NCBI RefSeq assembly: GCF_030410045.1
Contig: NZ_JAUFRA010000006.1
Coordinates: 1 to 64,000 of the forward strand
From: Marivivens donghaensis
GTDB taxonomy: Bacteria; Pseudomonadota; Alphaproteobacteria; Rhodobacterales; Rhodobacteraceae
Direction: 5' to 3'
Length of the DNA stretch: 64,000 nucleotides
This document shows positions 7,215 to 15,509 of the stretch, in pieces (the stretch's first letter is position 1; each line of letters starts with the position of its first letter). The notes below the pieces were generated by a model that saw nothing but the letters and a program-made list of their open reading frames with translations, was not told the origin of the DNA and searched no databases. The position numbers were made by a program, and so were the translations under genes.

Positions 7215-7777
7215 TGCTTGACACTGCTAACTACTCCCCGCGTCTTAAGGACCTCTACAAAGCGACTATCAAAGCCGCTCTGAAAGAAGAGTTCGCATAC
7301 AAAAACGATATGCAGATCCCGCGTCTGGACAAAATCGTTCTGAACATCGGTTGTGGTGCTGAAGCTGTTCGTGACAGCAAAAAAGCCAAATCCGCTGTTG
7401 AAGATCTGTCCACCATCGCAGGTCAGCAGGCTGTTTCCACGAAAGCAAAGAAATCCATCGCTGGTTTCCGCGTTCGTGAAGATATGCCGCTCGGCGCTAA
7501 AGTTACCCTCCGCGGTGACCGTATGTACGAATTCCTTGATCGTCTGATCACAATCGCAATGCCTCGTATCCGCGACTTCCGCGGCGTATCGGGTACTTCG
7601 TTTGATGGCCGTGGCAACTACGCTACCGGTCTGAAGGAACACATCGTATTCCCAGAAATCAACTTTGATAAAGTTGATGAAGTCTGGGGTATGGACATCG
7701 TCATCTGCACTACCGCGAAAACTGACGCGGAAGCGAAAGCGCTGTTGAAGCATTTCAACATGCCGTTCAACAGCTAA
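7214..7777 (+). CDS. rplE: 50S ribosomal protein L5
   Basis: This encodes a 187-aa L5 protein, which binds 5S rRNA and contacts S13. The blocks IPRLDKIVLNIGCGAE, RVREDMPLGAKVTLRG and FPEINFDKVDEVWGMDI are family-typical. The gene is coupled to rplX and lies 16 nt before rpsN. Confidence 0.97.
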   Translation: MLDTANYSPRLKDLYKATIKAALKEEFAYKNDMQIPRLDKIVLNIGCGAEAVRDSKKAKSAVEDLSTIAGQQAVSTKAKKSIAGFRVREDMPLGAKVTLRGDRMYEFLDRLITIAMPRIRDFRGVSGTSFDGRGNYATGLKEHIVFPEINFDKVDEVWGMDIVICTTAKTDAEAKALLKHFNMPFNS

Positions 7778-7793
7778 GCGCGGAGAGAGAACT

Positions 7794-8099
7794 ATGGCTA
7801 AAAAATCCATGATCGAACGCGAAAAAAAGCGTGAGCGTCTGGTAGCAAAATTTGCTGCTAAGCGCGCAGAGCTTAAAGAAATCGCGAACGATGAAACCAA
7901 GTCGATGGAAGAGCGCTTCAAGGCACGCCTGAAGCTCGCGGAACTCCCGCGTAACAGCTCTGCCACCCGTCTTCATAACCGTTGCCAGCTGACTGGTCGT
8001 CCGCATGCGTATTATCGCAAGCTGAAAGTCAGCCGTATCATGCTCCGTAATCTCGGCTCCAATGGCGAGATCCCGGGCTTGGTCAAGTCGAGCTGGTAA
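7794..8099 (+). CDS. rpsN: 30S ribosomal protein S14 (zinc-free type)
   Basis: This encodes a 101-aa S14 protein of the 30S head. It is the longer, zinc-independent form: the region LPRNSSATRLHNRCQLTGRPH has only one cysteine instead of the CxxC pairs of the zinc type. The C-terminus KVSRIMLRNLGSNGEIPGLVKSSW is conserved. A TAAGGAGG signal overlaps its stop and serves rpsH. Confidence 0.97.
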   Translation: MAKKSMIEREKKRERLVAKFAAKRAELKEIANDETKSMEERFKARLKLAELPRNSSATRLHNRCQLTGRPHAYYRKLKVSRIMLRNLGSNGEIPGLVKSSW

Positions 8100-8112
8100 G
8101 GAGGGTTAGAAC

Positions 8113-8505
8113 ATGAACGATCCTATCGGTGATATGCTGACCCGTATCCGTAACGCTCAAATGCGCGGCAAGTCGACTGTTTCGACTCCGGCATCCAAGC
8201 TGCGCGGTTGGGTTCTCGATGTGTTGACTGCAGAAGGTTACATCCGCGGCTACGAAGCTGGCACGGATGACCGTGGTCACCCGACACTCGAAATCAGCCT
8301 GAAATACTACGAAGGCACTCCTGTCATTCGCGAACTGAAGCGGGTTTCTAAACCTGGTCGTCGCGTTTACATGGGCGTCAAGGACATCCCGTCGGTCCGT
8401 CAGGGCCTGGGTCTGTCGATTGTCTCCACCCCTAAGGGTGTGATGTCGGACGCAAACGCACGCGCAGCCAATGTTGGCGGCGAAGTGCTCTGCACCATCT
8501 TCTAA
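8113..8505 (+). CDS. rpsH: 30S ribosomal protein S8
   Basis: This encodes a 130-aa S8 protein, a primary 16S rRNA binder and the spc-operon regulator in E. coli. The N-terminus NDPIGDMLTRIRNAQMRGK and the C-terminal GLGLSIVSTPKGVMSD are typical. It follows rpsN by 13 nt and precedes rplF by 10 nt. Confidence 0.97.
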   Translation: MNDPIGDMLTRIRNAQMRGKSTVSTPASKLRGWVLDVLTAEGYIRGYEAGTDDRGHPTLEISLKYYEGTPVIRELKRVSKPGRRVYMGVKDIPSVRQGLGLSIVSTPKGVMSDANARAANVGGEVLCTIF

Positions 8506-8515
8506 GGGGGGTCTG

Positions 8516-9049
8516 ATGTCTCGTATTGGTAAAAAACCGGTCGAGCTGCCCAGCGGCGTTACTGCCACTGTGTCGGGTCAGACCATTGAAGTTAAGGGTC
8601 CGAAAGGCACCCGTTCCTTCTCTGCTACCGACGATGTGACCATCACTGTCGAAGAGAACGCTGTAAAAGTGACCCCGCGTGGCACTTCGAAGCGCGCTCG
8701 TCAGCAGTGGGGCATGTCTCGCTCGATGGTAGAAAACCTGATTGTCGGTGTGACCGAAGGCTTCAAAAAAGAGCTGGAAATCACCGGTGTTGGTTACCGT
8801 GCTAACATTCAGGGCAACACCCTGAAACTGGCTCTCGGTTACTCGCACGACGTCGACTTCGATATCCCGGCTGGCGTAACTGTCACCGCACCGAAGCAGA
8901 CCGAAATCGTTGTGGAAGGTATCGACCAACAGCTGGTGGGGCAGGTTGCTGCTAACATCCGCGAGTGGCGTAAACCAGAGCCGTACAAAGGCAAAGGTAT
9001 TCGCTACAAGGGCGAGTACATCTTCCGCAAAGAAGGTAAGAAGAAGTAA
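8516..9049 (+). CDS. rplF: 50S ribosomal protein L6
   Basis: This encodes a 177-aa L6 protein with two similar domains near the factor-binding site. The blocks MSRIGKKPVELPSGV and the C-terminal RKPEPYKGKGIRYKGE are diagnostic. The open frame reaches back into rpsH, but the ATG at 8516 follows AAGGGGGG and gives the normal N-terminus. Confidence 0.97.
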   Translation: MSRIGKKPVELPSGVTATVSGQTIEVKGPKGTRSFSATDDVTITVEENAVKVTPRGTSKRARQQWGMSRSMVENLIVGVTEGFKKELEITGVGYRANIQGNTLKLALGYSHDVDFDIPAGVTVTAPKQTEIVVEGIDQQLVGQVAANIREWRKPEPYKGKGIRYKGEYIFRKEGKKK

Positions 9050-9060
9050 GGAACGCAAAA

Positions 9061-9420
9061 ATGGCAAACAGCAAACGGGAATTGTTCCTAAAGCGCCGCC
9101 TGCGCGTCCGGAACAAACTTCGCAAAGTGAACGCTGGCCGCGTACGTCTGTCGGTTCACCGTTCGAACAAGAACATCAGCGTCCAGCTGATCGACGACAT
9201 CCAGGGCACCACCCTGGCTGCGGCTTCGACCCTCGAAAAGGATCTGGGCTTCGTCGGCAAGAACAACAAAGAGGCCGCAGCCAAAGTTGGTCAGGTTATC
9301 GCAGAGCGCGCGAAAGCAGCTGGCGTAACCGAAGCTTACTTCGACCGCGGTGGCTTCCTGTTCCACGGCAAAGTGAAGGCTCTGGCCGACGCTGCGCGTG
9401 AAGCTGGTCTGAAGATCTAA
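9061..9420 (+). CDS. rplR: 50S ribosomal protein L18
   Basis: This encodes a 119-aa L18 protein that brings 5S rRNA into the central protuberance. Conserved features include KRRLRVRNKLRKVNAGRVRL and the C-terminal YFDRGGFLFHGKVKALADAAREAGL. It lies 11 nt after rplF, and the AAGGAG that overlaps its stop serves rpsE. Confidence 0.96.
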   Translation: MANSKRELFLKRRLRVRNKLRKVNAGRVRLSVHRSNKNISVQLIDDIQGTTLAAASTLEKDLGFVGKNNKEAAAKVGQVIAERAKAAGVTEAYFDRGGFLFHGKVKALADAAREAGLKI

Positions 9421-9432
9421 GGAGACGAGAGT

Positions 9433-9993
9433 ATGGCAGAACGTGAAAACCGCCGGGACCGTCGCGAACGCGACGAAGCACCGGAATTCGCCGATCGTCT
9501 CGTGGCGATCAACCGCGTCTCGAAAACCGTTAAGGGTGGTAAGCGCTTTGGCTTCGCTGCTCTGGTGGTTGTCGGTGACCAAAAGGGCCGCGTAGGCTTC
9601 GGTAAAGGTAAAGCTAAGGAAGTTCCTGAAGCGATCCGTAAAGCTACCGAACAAGCTAAGCGTCAGATGATCCGTGTGCCGCTGCGCGACGGTCGTACCC
9701 TGCACCACGATATCGAAGGCCGTCACGGCGCTGGTCGCGTAGTAATGCGCACCGCTCCTGAAGGTACTGGTATCATCGCGGGTGGTCCGATGCGTGCAGT
9801 TTTCGAAATGCTCGGCGTCAAAGACGTTGTTTCGAAATCGCTCGGTTCGCAGAACCCTTACAACATGATCCGCGCAACTCTGGACGGTTTGAAGAAAGAA
9901 GCTTCGCCTCGTTCCGTTGCAGCGCGTCGTGGCAAGAAAGTTGCTGACATCCTCCGCAAGCCGGAAGAAGCAGCAGCCGAAGCAGAAGCGTAA
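9433..9993 (+). CDS. rpsE: 30S ribosomal protein S5
   Basis: This encodes a 186-aa S5 protein, important for decoding accuracy. The segment LVAINRVSKTVKGGKRFGFA and the loop GHGAGRVV-like region (HGAGRVVMRTAPEGTGIIAG) are typical. It has an extended charged N-terminus and an Ala/Glu-rich tail. It is followed 12 nt later by rpmD. Confidence 0.97.
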   Translation: MAERENRRDRRERDEAPEFADRLVAINRVSKTVKGGKRFGFAALVVVGDQKGRVGFGKGKAKEVPEAIRKATEQAKRQMIRVPLRDGRTLHHDIEGRHGAGRVVMRTAPEGTGIIAGGPMRAVFEMLGVKDVVSKSLGSQNPYNMIRATLDGLKKEASPRSVAARRGKKVADILRKPEEAAAEAEA

Positions 9994-10005
9994 GGAGTCT
10001 GTATA

Positions 10006-10194
10006 ATGGCTAAAACCATCGTTGTTAAACAGATCGGTTCGCCGATCCGTCGTCCAGCTAAACAGCGCGCTACGCTGATCGGTCTGGGTCTGAACAAGAT
10101 GCACAAGACTCGCGAACTTGAAGATACACCTTCGGTACGCGGCATGGTCGAAAGCATCCCGCACCTCGTCGAGATCATCGAAGAGCGCGGCTAA
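10006..10194 (+). CDS. rpmD: 50S ribosomal protein L30
   Basis: This encodes a 62-aa L30 protein of the 50S subunit. The pattern KTIVVKQIGSPIRRPAKQRATLIGLGLNK matches the bacterial family. Normally rplO follows directly; here a terminator and a DUF1127 gene intervene. Confidence 0.96.
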   Translation: MAKTIVVKQIGSPIRRPAKQRATLIGLGLNKMHKTRELEDTPSVRGMVESIPHLVEIIEERG

Positions 10195-10215
10195 GCTTCA
10201 GAGCAAAGCAATTAT

Positions 10216-10250
10216 AAAACGCCCCGTAGGTTACTGCGGGGCGTTTTTGT
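10216..10250 (+). terminator. Terminator after rpmD
   Basis: AAAACGCCCCG (10216-10226) pairs with CGGGGCGTTTT (10237-10247) and a T-run follows. It cleanly ends the rpmC-rpmD segment. Confidence 0.85.
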
Positions 10251-10422
10251 TTGGGCAATTGAGTTAATGCTGCGGTGCGGCGTCATGCAGTAAATGCATG
10301 GCGGGCGTTCCAAACGGGAATTTGTTAGCGCGAACGGGTGCGGTTATATCTAGAGACAGAAGAGGACAAGAACACATCCTCGCCGGGGCAACCGGCTCTG
10401 GCATTGAAAAAGGAATACGAAA

Positions 10423-10644
10423 ATGGCTCACATCACTTTCCACGCACCCCGCGTCGCTCACATTGACCTTGGCGCAATCGTCCGTACCAAAGTTGCAGAA
10501 GTGAAAGAAGCGCTGGCCCGTCGCGCCGAATACCGCGCTGTATACAACCAGCTGGCTGCAATGACCGATCGGGACCTCGCAGATATCGGTATCTCGCGCG
10601 GAATGATCGAAGACGTTGCACATCAGGCAGCTTACAAGAACTAA
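10423..10644 (+). CDS. DUF1127 domain small protein
   Basis: This encodes a 73-aa protein whose C-terminal half carries the DUF1127 pattern LAAMTDRDLADIGISRGMIEDVAH, with an Arg-rich helix before it. Small DUF1127 proteins of alphaproteobacteria have been linked to RNA binding and stress or phosphate responses; this copy's role is unknown. It lies between rpmD and rplO, bounded by terminators on both sides, so it is probably its own transcription unit. The ATG follows GGAATACGAAA; an earlier in-frame start is not needed for the domain. Confidence 0.85.
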   Translation: MAHITFHAPRVAHIDLGAIVRTKVAEVKEALARRAEYRAVYNQLAAMTDRDLADIGISRGMIEDVAHQAAYKN

Positions 10645-10667
10645 GCGTCTTTTAGAGTTTGAAGCTG

Positions 10668-10702
10668 AGCCTCGATGGAAACATCGGGGCTTTTGTTTTT
10701 TC
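10668..10702 (+). terminator. Terminator after the DUF1127 gene
   Basis: A 10-bp stem (10668-10677 with 10682-10691, one G-U pair) has a GAAA tetraloop and is followed by TTTGTTTTTT. Confidence 0.85.
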
Positions 10703-10834
10703 AGCCAATGCTTGCAATACGGAACCTCGGGCCGTATACGCACGCGGTGGCCCGCTTTGGGTCCAGAATCATAACCATTATGCCGTGTTTGCCCACTCCG
10801 TCGCTGGAGGGCAGTTCCGGCAAGGAGAAGCGAC

Positions 10835-11299
10835 ATGAAACTTAATGAACTCCGCGATAATGCAGGCGCAACCAAGAAACGCATGCGCGTTGCACGTGGT
10901 CCGGGCTCGGGCAAAGGTAAAACTGCTGGCCGTGGTATCAAAGGTCAGAAATCCCGTTCGGGCGTAGCGATTAACGGCTACGAAGGCGGCCAGATGCCAC
11001 TCTACCAGCGTCTGCCTAAGCGCGGCTTCACCACGCCGAACGCAAAGAAATACGCAGTTGTTAACCTCGGCCTCATCCAGAAATTCATCGACGCTGGCAA
11101 GCTCGACGCTGCCAACATCAACGAAGACACTCTGGTTGCTTCGGGCCTGATCCGTCGCAAACTGGACGGCATCCGCGTTCTTGCAAAAGGCGAGATCACC
11201 GCAAAAGCTACCATCTCCGTTACCGGCGCTTCGAAAGGCGCTGTTGAAGCGGTTGAAAAGGCTGGCGGCAAGCTGACTGTTGTTGCAGCAGCAGAATAA
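10835..11299 (+). CDS. rplO: 50S ribosomal protein L15
   Basis: This encodes a 154-aa L15 protein, a late-assembling 50S protein. The start MKLNELRDNAGATKKRMRVARGPGSGKGKTAGRG and the segment GQMPLYQRLPKRGF are diagnostic. AGGAGAAGCGAC precedes the ATG. It stands alone between a terminator upstream and two hairpins downstream. Confidence 0.97.
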   Translation: MKLNELRDNAGATKKRMRVARGPGSGKGKTAGRGIKGQKSRSGVAINGYEGGQMPLYQRLPKRGFTTPNAKKYAVVNLGLIQKFIDAGKLDAANINEDTLVASGLIRRKLDGIRVLAKGEITAKATISVTGASKGAVEAVEKAGGKLTVVAAAE

Positions 11300-11306
11300 G
11301 GGTTGT

Positions 11307-11330
11307 GAGTGCCCTTACGGGCGCTTACTT
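11307..11330 (+). other. First hairpin of the rplO-secY gap
   Basis: GTGAGTGCCC pairs with GGGCGCTTAC around a TTAC loop, with two weak pairs. No U-run follows. It may protect the 3' end of rplO mRNA. Confidence 0.45.
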
Positions 11331-11348
11331 ACCTAACTAGTTTCCTTG

Positions 11349-11383
11349 CGCCGCCGTCCGGGAAAACCGGTCGGCGGCGTTTT
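11349..11383 (+). terminator. Terminator-like hairpin before secY
   Basis: CGCCGCCG (11349-11356) pairs with CGGCGGCG (11372-11379), extended inward past a T-T mismatch by CCGG/CCGG around a GAAAA loop. Four Ts follow. It is 22 nt from the secY ATG, so attenuation is as likely as termination. Confidence 0.6.
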
Positions 11384-11404
11384 CGATGAAAGAGACACCG
11401 ACTT

Positions 11405-12766
11405 ATGGCTTCAGCAGCAGAGCAAATGGCGGCAAACCTCAATTGGTCTACCTTTGGTAAGGCCAAAGAGCTTCGTCAGCGCATCTTCTTCACCATCGGA
11501 CTTCTGATCGTGTATCGTCTTGGCACTTATATTCCCGTGCCTGGGATCGATATCGACGCGCTTCAGAACTTCTTTGCATCTCAGAACACGGGTATCGGCG
11601 GTATGCTGGCCATGTTCACGGGCGGCGCTTTGAGCCGTATGGGTATCTTTGCCCTTGGCATCATGCCCTACATCTCTGCATCGATTATCGTGCAGTTGAT
11701 GGGCTCCATGTATGAGCCCTGGAAGCAATTGAAGAAAGAAGGCGATCAAGGTCGTCGGAAGCTCGCTCAGTATACCCGTTACGGCACCGTGGTTTTGGCG
11801 CTGTTCCAGGCCTACGGCCTCGCGGTTTCGCTAGAATCGGGCGATATGGCTCATGATCCGGGTCTGTTCTTCCGCGCATCGACGATGATCACCATCGTTG
11901 GCGGCACCATGTTCCTGATGTGGGTGGGTGAACAGATCACCAGCCGCGGCATCGGCAATGGTATCTCGCTGATCATTTTCGTCGGTATTGTCGCCGAACT
12001 TCCTGCTGCTGCGGCGCAGTTCCTGTCTACCGCTCAGCAGACCAGCAACTGGATGCTTGTTATCGGTGTAATCGTGATGCTTGCTGCGGTGCTTGCATTT
12101 GTGGTGTTCATGGAACGCTCGCTGCGCAAGATCCACATTCAATACCCTCGCCAACAGCGTGGTATGAAGGTGTATGACGGCGGTTCTTCGCACCTCCCGA
12201 TCAAGGTTAACCCAGCTGGCGTTATTCCTGCGATCTTTGCGTCTGCACTCCTATTGCTGCCGACAACCATCGCGACCTTTACGGAGCAGACCTCTAACGC
12301 TGTTCTGTCTTGGGTTCTCGCTTATTTCGGCCCCGGTCAGCCGCTCTATCTGCTGTTCTTCACAGCGATGATCGTCTTCTTCACTTACTTCTACACCAAG
12401 GAAGTCGCGTTCAAGACCGACGAAGTTGCTGAGAACCTCAAGAGCCAGAACGGGTTTGTTCCTGGTATCCGTCCAGGCAAGCGTACTGCGGAATACTTCG
12501 ACTACGTTGTGACCCGCGTCCTCGTGCTCGGTTCGGCTTACCTTGCGTTAGTTTGTCTCATGCCAGAGATTATCCGTAGCTTTTCCGGTTTCACTTTCTA
12601 TTTTGGCGGCACTTCAGTGCTGATCATCGTGTCGGTTGGGATGGATACAATCCAGCAAGTGCAGTCTCATTTGCTCGCTCACCAATACGAAGGCCTCATT
12701 GAAAAATCGCAACTGCGTGGCAAACGTGGTGCCAATAAACGGAACAGGGGACCGGCTCGTCGATGA
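11405..12766 (+). CDS. secY: Protein translocase subunit SecY
   Basis: This encodes the 453-aa pore subunit of the SecYEG channel in the inner membrane. Hydrophobic segments fit the ten-helix fold. Characteristic pieces are RIFFTIGLLIVYRLGTYIPVPG at helix 1, GGALSRMGIFALGIMPYISASI in the plug/helix 2 area, and the cytoplasmic loop NGFVPGIRPGKRTAEY. It overlaps adk by 4 nt (ATGA), the coupling usual in this family of clusters. Confidence 0.97.
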   Translation: MASAAEQMAANLNWSTFGKAKELRQRIFFTIGLLIVYRLGTYIPVPGIDIDALQNFFASQNTGIGGMLAMFTGGALSRMGIFALGIMPYISASIIVQLMGSMYEPWKQLKKEGDQGRRKLAQYTRYGTVVLALFQAYGLAVSLESGDMAHDPGLFFRASTMITIVGGTMFLMWVGEQITSRGIGNGISLIIFVGIVAELPAAAAQFLSTAQQTSNWMLVIGVIVMLAAVLAFVVFMERSLRKIHIQYPRQQRGMKVYDGGSSHLPIKVNPAGVIPAIFASALLLLPTTIATFTEQTSNAVLSWVLAYFGPGQPLYLLFFTAMIVFFTYFYTKEVAFKTDEVAENLKSQNGFVPGIRPGKRTAEYFDYVVTRVLVLGSAYLALVCLMPEIIRSFSGFTFYFGGTSVLIIVSVGMDTIQQVQSHLLAHQYEGLIEKSQLRGKRGANKRNRGPARR

Positions 12767-13338
12767 ACATTATTCTGCTTGGACCGCCGGGTGCGGGTAA
12801 GGGAACACAGGCTCAAAAGCTTGTGGAGGAACGCAACATGGTGCAGCTGTCGACTGGCGACATGCTGCGCGAGGCACGCACAAGCGGCACTGAAATGGGT
12901 AAGAAGGTTGCAGCAGTCATGGACGCTGGCAATCTCGTCACCGATGAAATCGTCATCGGTCTTATTCGCGAAAAACTAGAGCAGGGCGCTGCTGGCGGAT
13001 TCATTTTTGATGGCTTCCCGCGCACTCTTGCTCAAGCTGACGCACTGGACGGTCTGCTGTCTGAAATGGGTCAGAAGCTGGACGCGGTTATCGAACTGCA
13101 GGTGGATGATGAGGTTCTTGTGAGCCGCATCGTGGGTCGCGCTGAGGCTGCGGCTGCTGCAGGTCAACCAGTTCGTGCGGATGACAACGAAGACGCACTT
13201 CGCGTTCGTCTGGCTGCCTACTACAAACAGACCAGCCCGCTGATCGGCTACTACTATGCCAAAGGCGGTCTGAAGTCGGTCGATGGTCTGGCTAGCATGG
13301 ACGATGTTGCGAAAAACATCGCGGACATTTTGGGTTAA
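12763..13338 (+). CDS. adk: Adenylate kinase (short-LID type)
   Basis: This encodes a 191-aa adenylate kinase that interconverts ATP, AMP and ADP in the cytoplasm. The P-loop GPPGAGKGTQAQ is at residues 7-18, followed by STGDMLR and the AMP-site GFPRT. The LID between about residues 125 and 145 is short and has no zinc cysteines, explaining the length below the usual 214 aa. It is coupled to secY. Confidence 0.95.
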   Translation: MNIILLGPPGAGKGTQAQKLVEERNMVQLSTGDMLREARTSGTEMGKKVAAVMDAGNLVTDEIVIGLIREKLEQGAAGGFIFDGFPRTLAQADALDGLLSEMGQKLDAVIELQVDDEVLVSRIVGRAEAAAAAGQPVRADDNEDALRVRLAAYYKQTSPLIGYYYAKGGLKSVDGLASMDDVAKNIADILG

Positions 13339-13362
13339 TTTGACCCTTCTAAGCATTGGTGT

Positions 13363-13394
13363 AAGGCCTGCGACATGTTTCGCGGGCCTTTTGC
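13363..13394 (+). terminator. Terminator after adk
   Basis: AAGGCCTGCGA (13363-13373) pairs with TCGCGGGCCTT (13380-13390, one G-U pair) around CATGTT, then TT. It separates secY-adk from rpsM. Confidence 0.7.
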
Positions 13395-13549
13395 CTTCAA
13401 GGGGTTGACCCGTTCGAAAAGCCCCCATAAACAGCCCCATCCCTTTTGGGGGAATCAACCATGTTTTTCGGGTCGCTCCCGATTCGCATGACCACCTCAT
13501 GAACAGTGGCCCGCTAGGTGTCTCCTCTCGGGCTTCCGTTGTGAAAAAA

Positions 13550-13569
13550 GATTCCGGAACGACGGAATC
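13550..13569 (+). promoter_or_regulatory. Hairpin in the rpsM leader
   Basis: GATTCCG (13550-13556) and CGGAATC (13563-13569) form a perfect 7-bp stem just upstream of the AAAAGGAAA ribosome-binding site of rpsM. It could be a translational control element such as a target for S4. That is inference; rpsD is not in view. Confidence 0.4.
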
Positions 13570-13590
13570 GCAACGAAAAGGAAAGCTAAC

Positions 13591-13959
13591 GTGGCACGTA
13601 TCGCCGGCGTGAACATCCCGACTGCTAAGCGGGTTCCAATCGCCCTCACCTACATCACGGGCATCGGCCCGTTCATCGCAAACCAGATTTGCGAAGCATG
13701 CAACATCGATCTGACCCGTCGTGTAAACGAACTGTCCGATGCTGAAGTTCTGACAATCCGTGAATACATCGACGCAAACGTCACCGTTGAAGGTGACCTG
13801 CGCCGCGAAGTAACAATGAACATCAAGCGTCTGATGGACCTCGGTTGCTACCGTGGTCTGCGTCATCGTCGTAATCTGCCCGTTCGCGGTCAGCGTACCC
13901 ACACCAACGCTCGCACCCGCAAAGGCCCTGCAAAGGCCATCGCTGGTAAGAAGAAGTAA
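13591..13959 (+). CDS. rpsM: 30S ribosomal protein S13
   Basis: This encodes a 122-aa S13 protein of the 30S head, contacting the P-site tRNA and L5. The sequence starts MARIAGVNIPTAKRVPIALTYI and contains RGLRHRRNLPVRGQRTHTNART. The start codon is GTG, set by AAAAGGAAA and the conserved N-terminus. rpmJ, often found upstream in other bacteria, is absent. rpsK follows after 15 nt. Confidence 0.97.
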   Translation: MARIAGVNIPTAKRVPIALTYITGIGPFIANQICEACNIDLTRRVNELSDAEVLTIREYIDANVTVEGDLRREVTMNIKRLMDLGCYRGLRHRRNLPVRGQRTHTNARTRKGPAKAIAGKKK

Positions 13960-13974
13960 GGGAGGGCATAGACA

Positions 13975-14367
13975 ATGGCTCGTGATACCCGTCGTGGTGG
14001 TAAGAAAAAAGTTTCCAAGAACATCGCAGCAGGCGTTGCTCATGTGAACTCCACCTTCAACAACACCAAAATCCTGATCTCTGACGTGCAGGGCAACGCG
14101 ATCTCTTGGTCGTCCGCTGGCACCATGGGCTTCAAGGGCTCGCGTAAATCGACCCCTTATGCTGCTCAGATGGCTGCAGAAGATGCTGGCAAGAAAGCTC
14201 AGGAACATGGCGTTAAGACGCTTGAAGTAGAAGTTCAGGGCCCAGGTTCGGGTCGTGAATCCGCTCTGCGCGCTCTGGCTGCTGCTGGTTTCAACATCAC
14301 CTCGATCCGTGATGTGACCCCGCTGGCACACAACGGCTGCCGTCCGCCTAAGCGCCGCCGCGTCTAA
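13975..14367 (+). CDS. rpsK: 30S ribosomal protein S11
   Basis: This encodes a 130-aa S11 protein of the 30S platform. The blocks IAAGVAHVNSTFNNT, GFKGSRKSTPYAAQ and the C-terminal HNGCRPPKRRRV are diagnostic. AAGGGAGG precedes the ATG. A long hairpin separates it from rpoA. Confidence 0.97.
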   Translation: MARDTRRGGKKKVSKNIAAGVAHVNSTFNNTKILISDVQGNAISWSSAGTMGFKGSRKSTPYAAQMAAEDAGKKAQEHGVKTLEVEVQGPGSGRESALRALAAAGFNITSIRDVTPLAHNGCRPPKRRRV

Positions 14368-14380
14368 TATCGATTATCCC

Positions 14381-14420
14381 ACTGGGGCTGTGGTTTTTCC
14401 ACGGCCCCAGTACGTCATTT
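14381..14420 (+). terminator. Hairpin between rpsK and rpoA
   Basis: A 13-bp stem (14381-14393 with 14399-14411, one G-U pair) has a TTTTT loop. The downstream T-run is weak (CATTTT), so it may act as a processing or attenuation site rather than a full terminator. Confidence 0.6.
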
Positions 14421-14477
14421 TAAACCTCGGGCGTTTGCCTTTTGGGACATGAAAGGCAGACAAGTATGGAGGGACGC

Positions 14478-15494
14478 ATGATCCACAAGAACTGGGCTGA
14501 ACTTATCAAGCCGACCCAACTTGACGTAAAACCGGGCAATGACCCGCAGCGTCAGGCCACTGTTATTGCTGAACCGCTCGAGCGTGGTTTCGGCCTGACA
14601 CTGGGCAACGCACTTCGTCGTATCCTGCTGTCGTCGCTGCAAGGCGCTGCGATCACCGCAGTTCACATCGACAACGTTCTGCACGAATTTTCGTCTGTTG
14701 CTGGTGTACGTGAAGACGTCACCGACATCGTCCTGAACCTCAAGGGCGTTGCGATCCGCATGGACGTCGAAGGTCCGAAGCGTTTGACCGTTCAGGCCAA
14801 AGGTCCGGGCGTTGTTACCGCCGGTGACATTTCGGAATCCGCAGGCATCGAAGTTCTGAACAAAGATCACGTTATCTGTCACCTCGACGATGGCGCTGAC
14901 CTCTACATGGAACTTACCGTTAACACCGGTAAAGGCTACGTAGCTGCAGACAAAAACAAGCCAGAAGATGCACCGATCGGCCTCATCGCGATCGACGCAA
15001 TCTACTCGCCGGTTAAAAAAGTATCGTATGACGTTCAGCCGACCCGTGAAGGTCAGGTTCTCGACTACGATAAACTGACGATGAAAGTTGAAACCGACGG
15101 CTCGCTGACTCCGGATGATGCAGTTGCTTACGCAGCTCGCATTCTGCAGGACCAGCTGTCGATCTTCGTAAACTTCGACGAACCGGAATCGGCTTCCGCT
15201 GGTTCGGACGACGATGGTCTCGAGTTCAACCCGCTTCTCCTCAAGAAAGTGGACGAACTGGAACTGTCCGTACGTTCGGCAAACTGCCTGAAGAACGACA
15301 ACATCGTTTACATTGGCGATCTGATCCAGAAAACCGAAGCAGAGATGCTCCGCACTCCGAACTTCGGCCGCAAATCGCTCAACGAGATCAAAGAAGTGCT
15401 CTCTGGCATGGGTCTGCACCTCGGCATGGACGTCGAGGATTGGCCACCAGACAACATCGAAGACCTCGCAAAGAAATTCGAAGACCAGTTCTAA
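14478..15494 (+). CDS. rpoA: RNA polymerase subunit alpha
   Basis: This encodes the 338-aa alpha subunit of RNA polymerase, which dimerises for core assembly and contacts activators and UP elements. The N-terminal domain includes GFGLTLGNALRRILLSSL. The C-terminal domain from about residue 260 holds ELSVRSANCLKNDNIVYIGDL and GRKSLNEIKEVL. The ATG at 14478 follows GGAGGGACGC and matches the usual length; the frame is open for 12 further codons. Confidence 0.97.
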   Translation: MIHKNWAELIKPTQLDVKPGNDPQRQATVIAEPLERGFGLTLGNALRRILLSSLQGAAITAVHIDNVLHEFSSVAGVREDVTDIVLNLKGVAIRMDVEGPKRLTVQAKGPGVVTAGDISESAGIEVLNKDHVICHLDDGADLYMELTVNTGKGYVAADKNKPEDAPIGLIAIDAIYSPVKKVSYDVQPTREGQVLDYDKLTMKVETDGSLTPDDAVAYAARILQDQLSIFVNFDEPESASAGSDDDGLEFNPLLLKKVDELELSVRSANCLKNDNIVYIGDLIQKTEAEMLRTPNFGRKSLNEIKEVLSGMGLHLGMDVEDWPPDNIEDLAKKFEDQF

Positions 15495-15509
15495 TTCTGG
15501 CTTCGGTGG

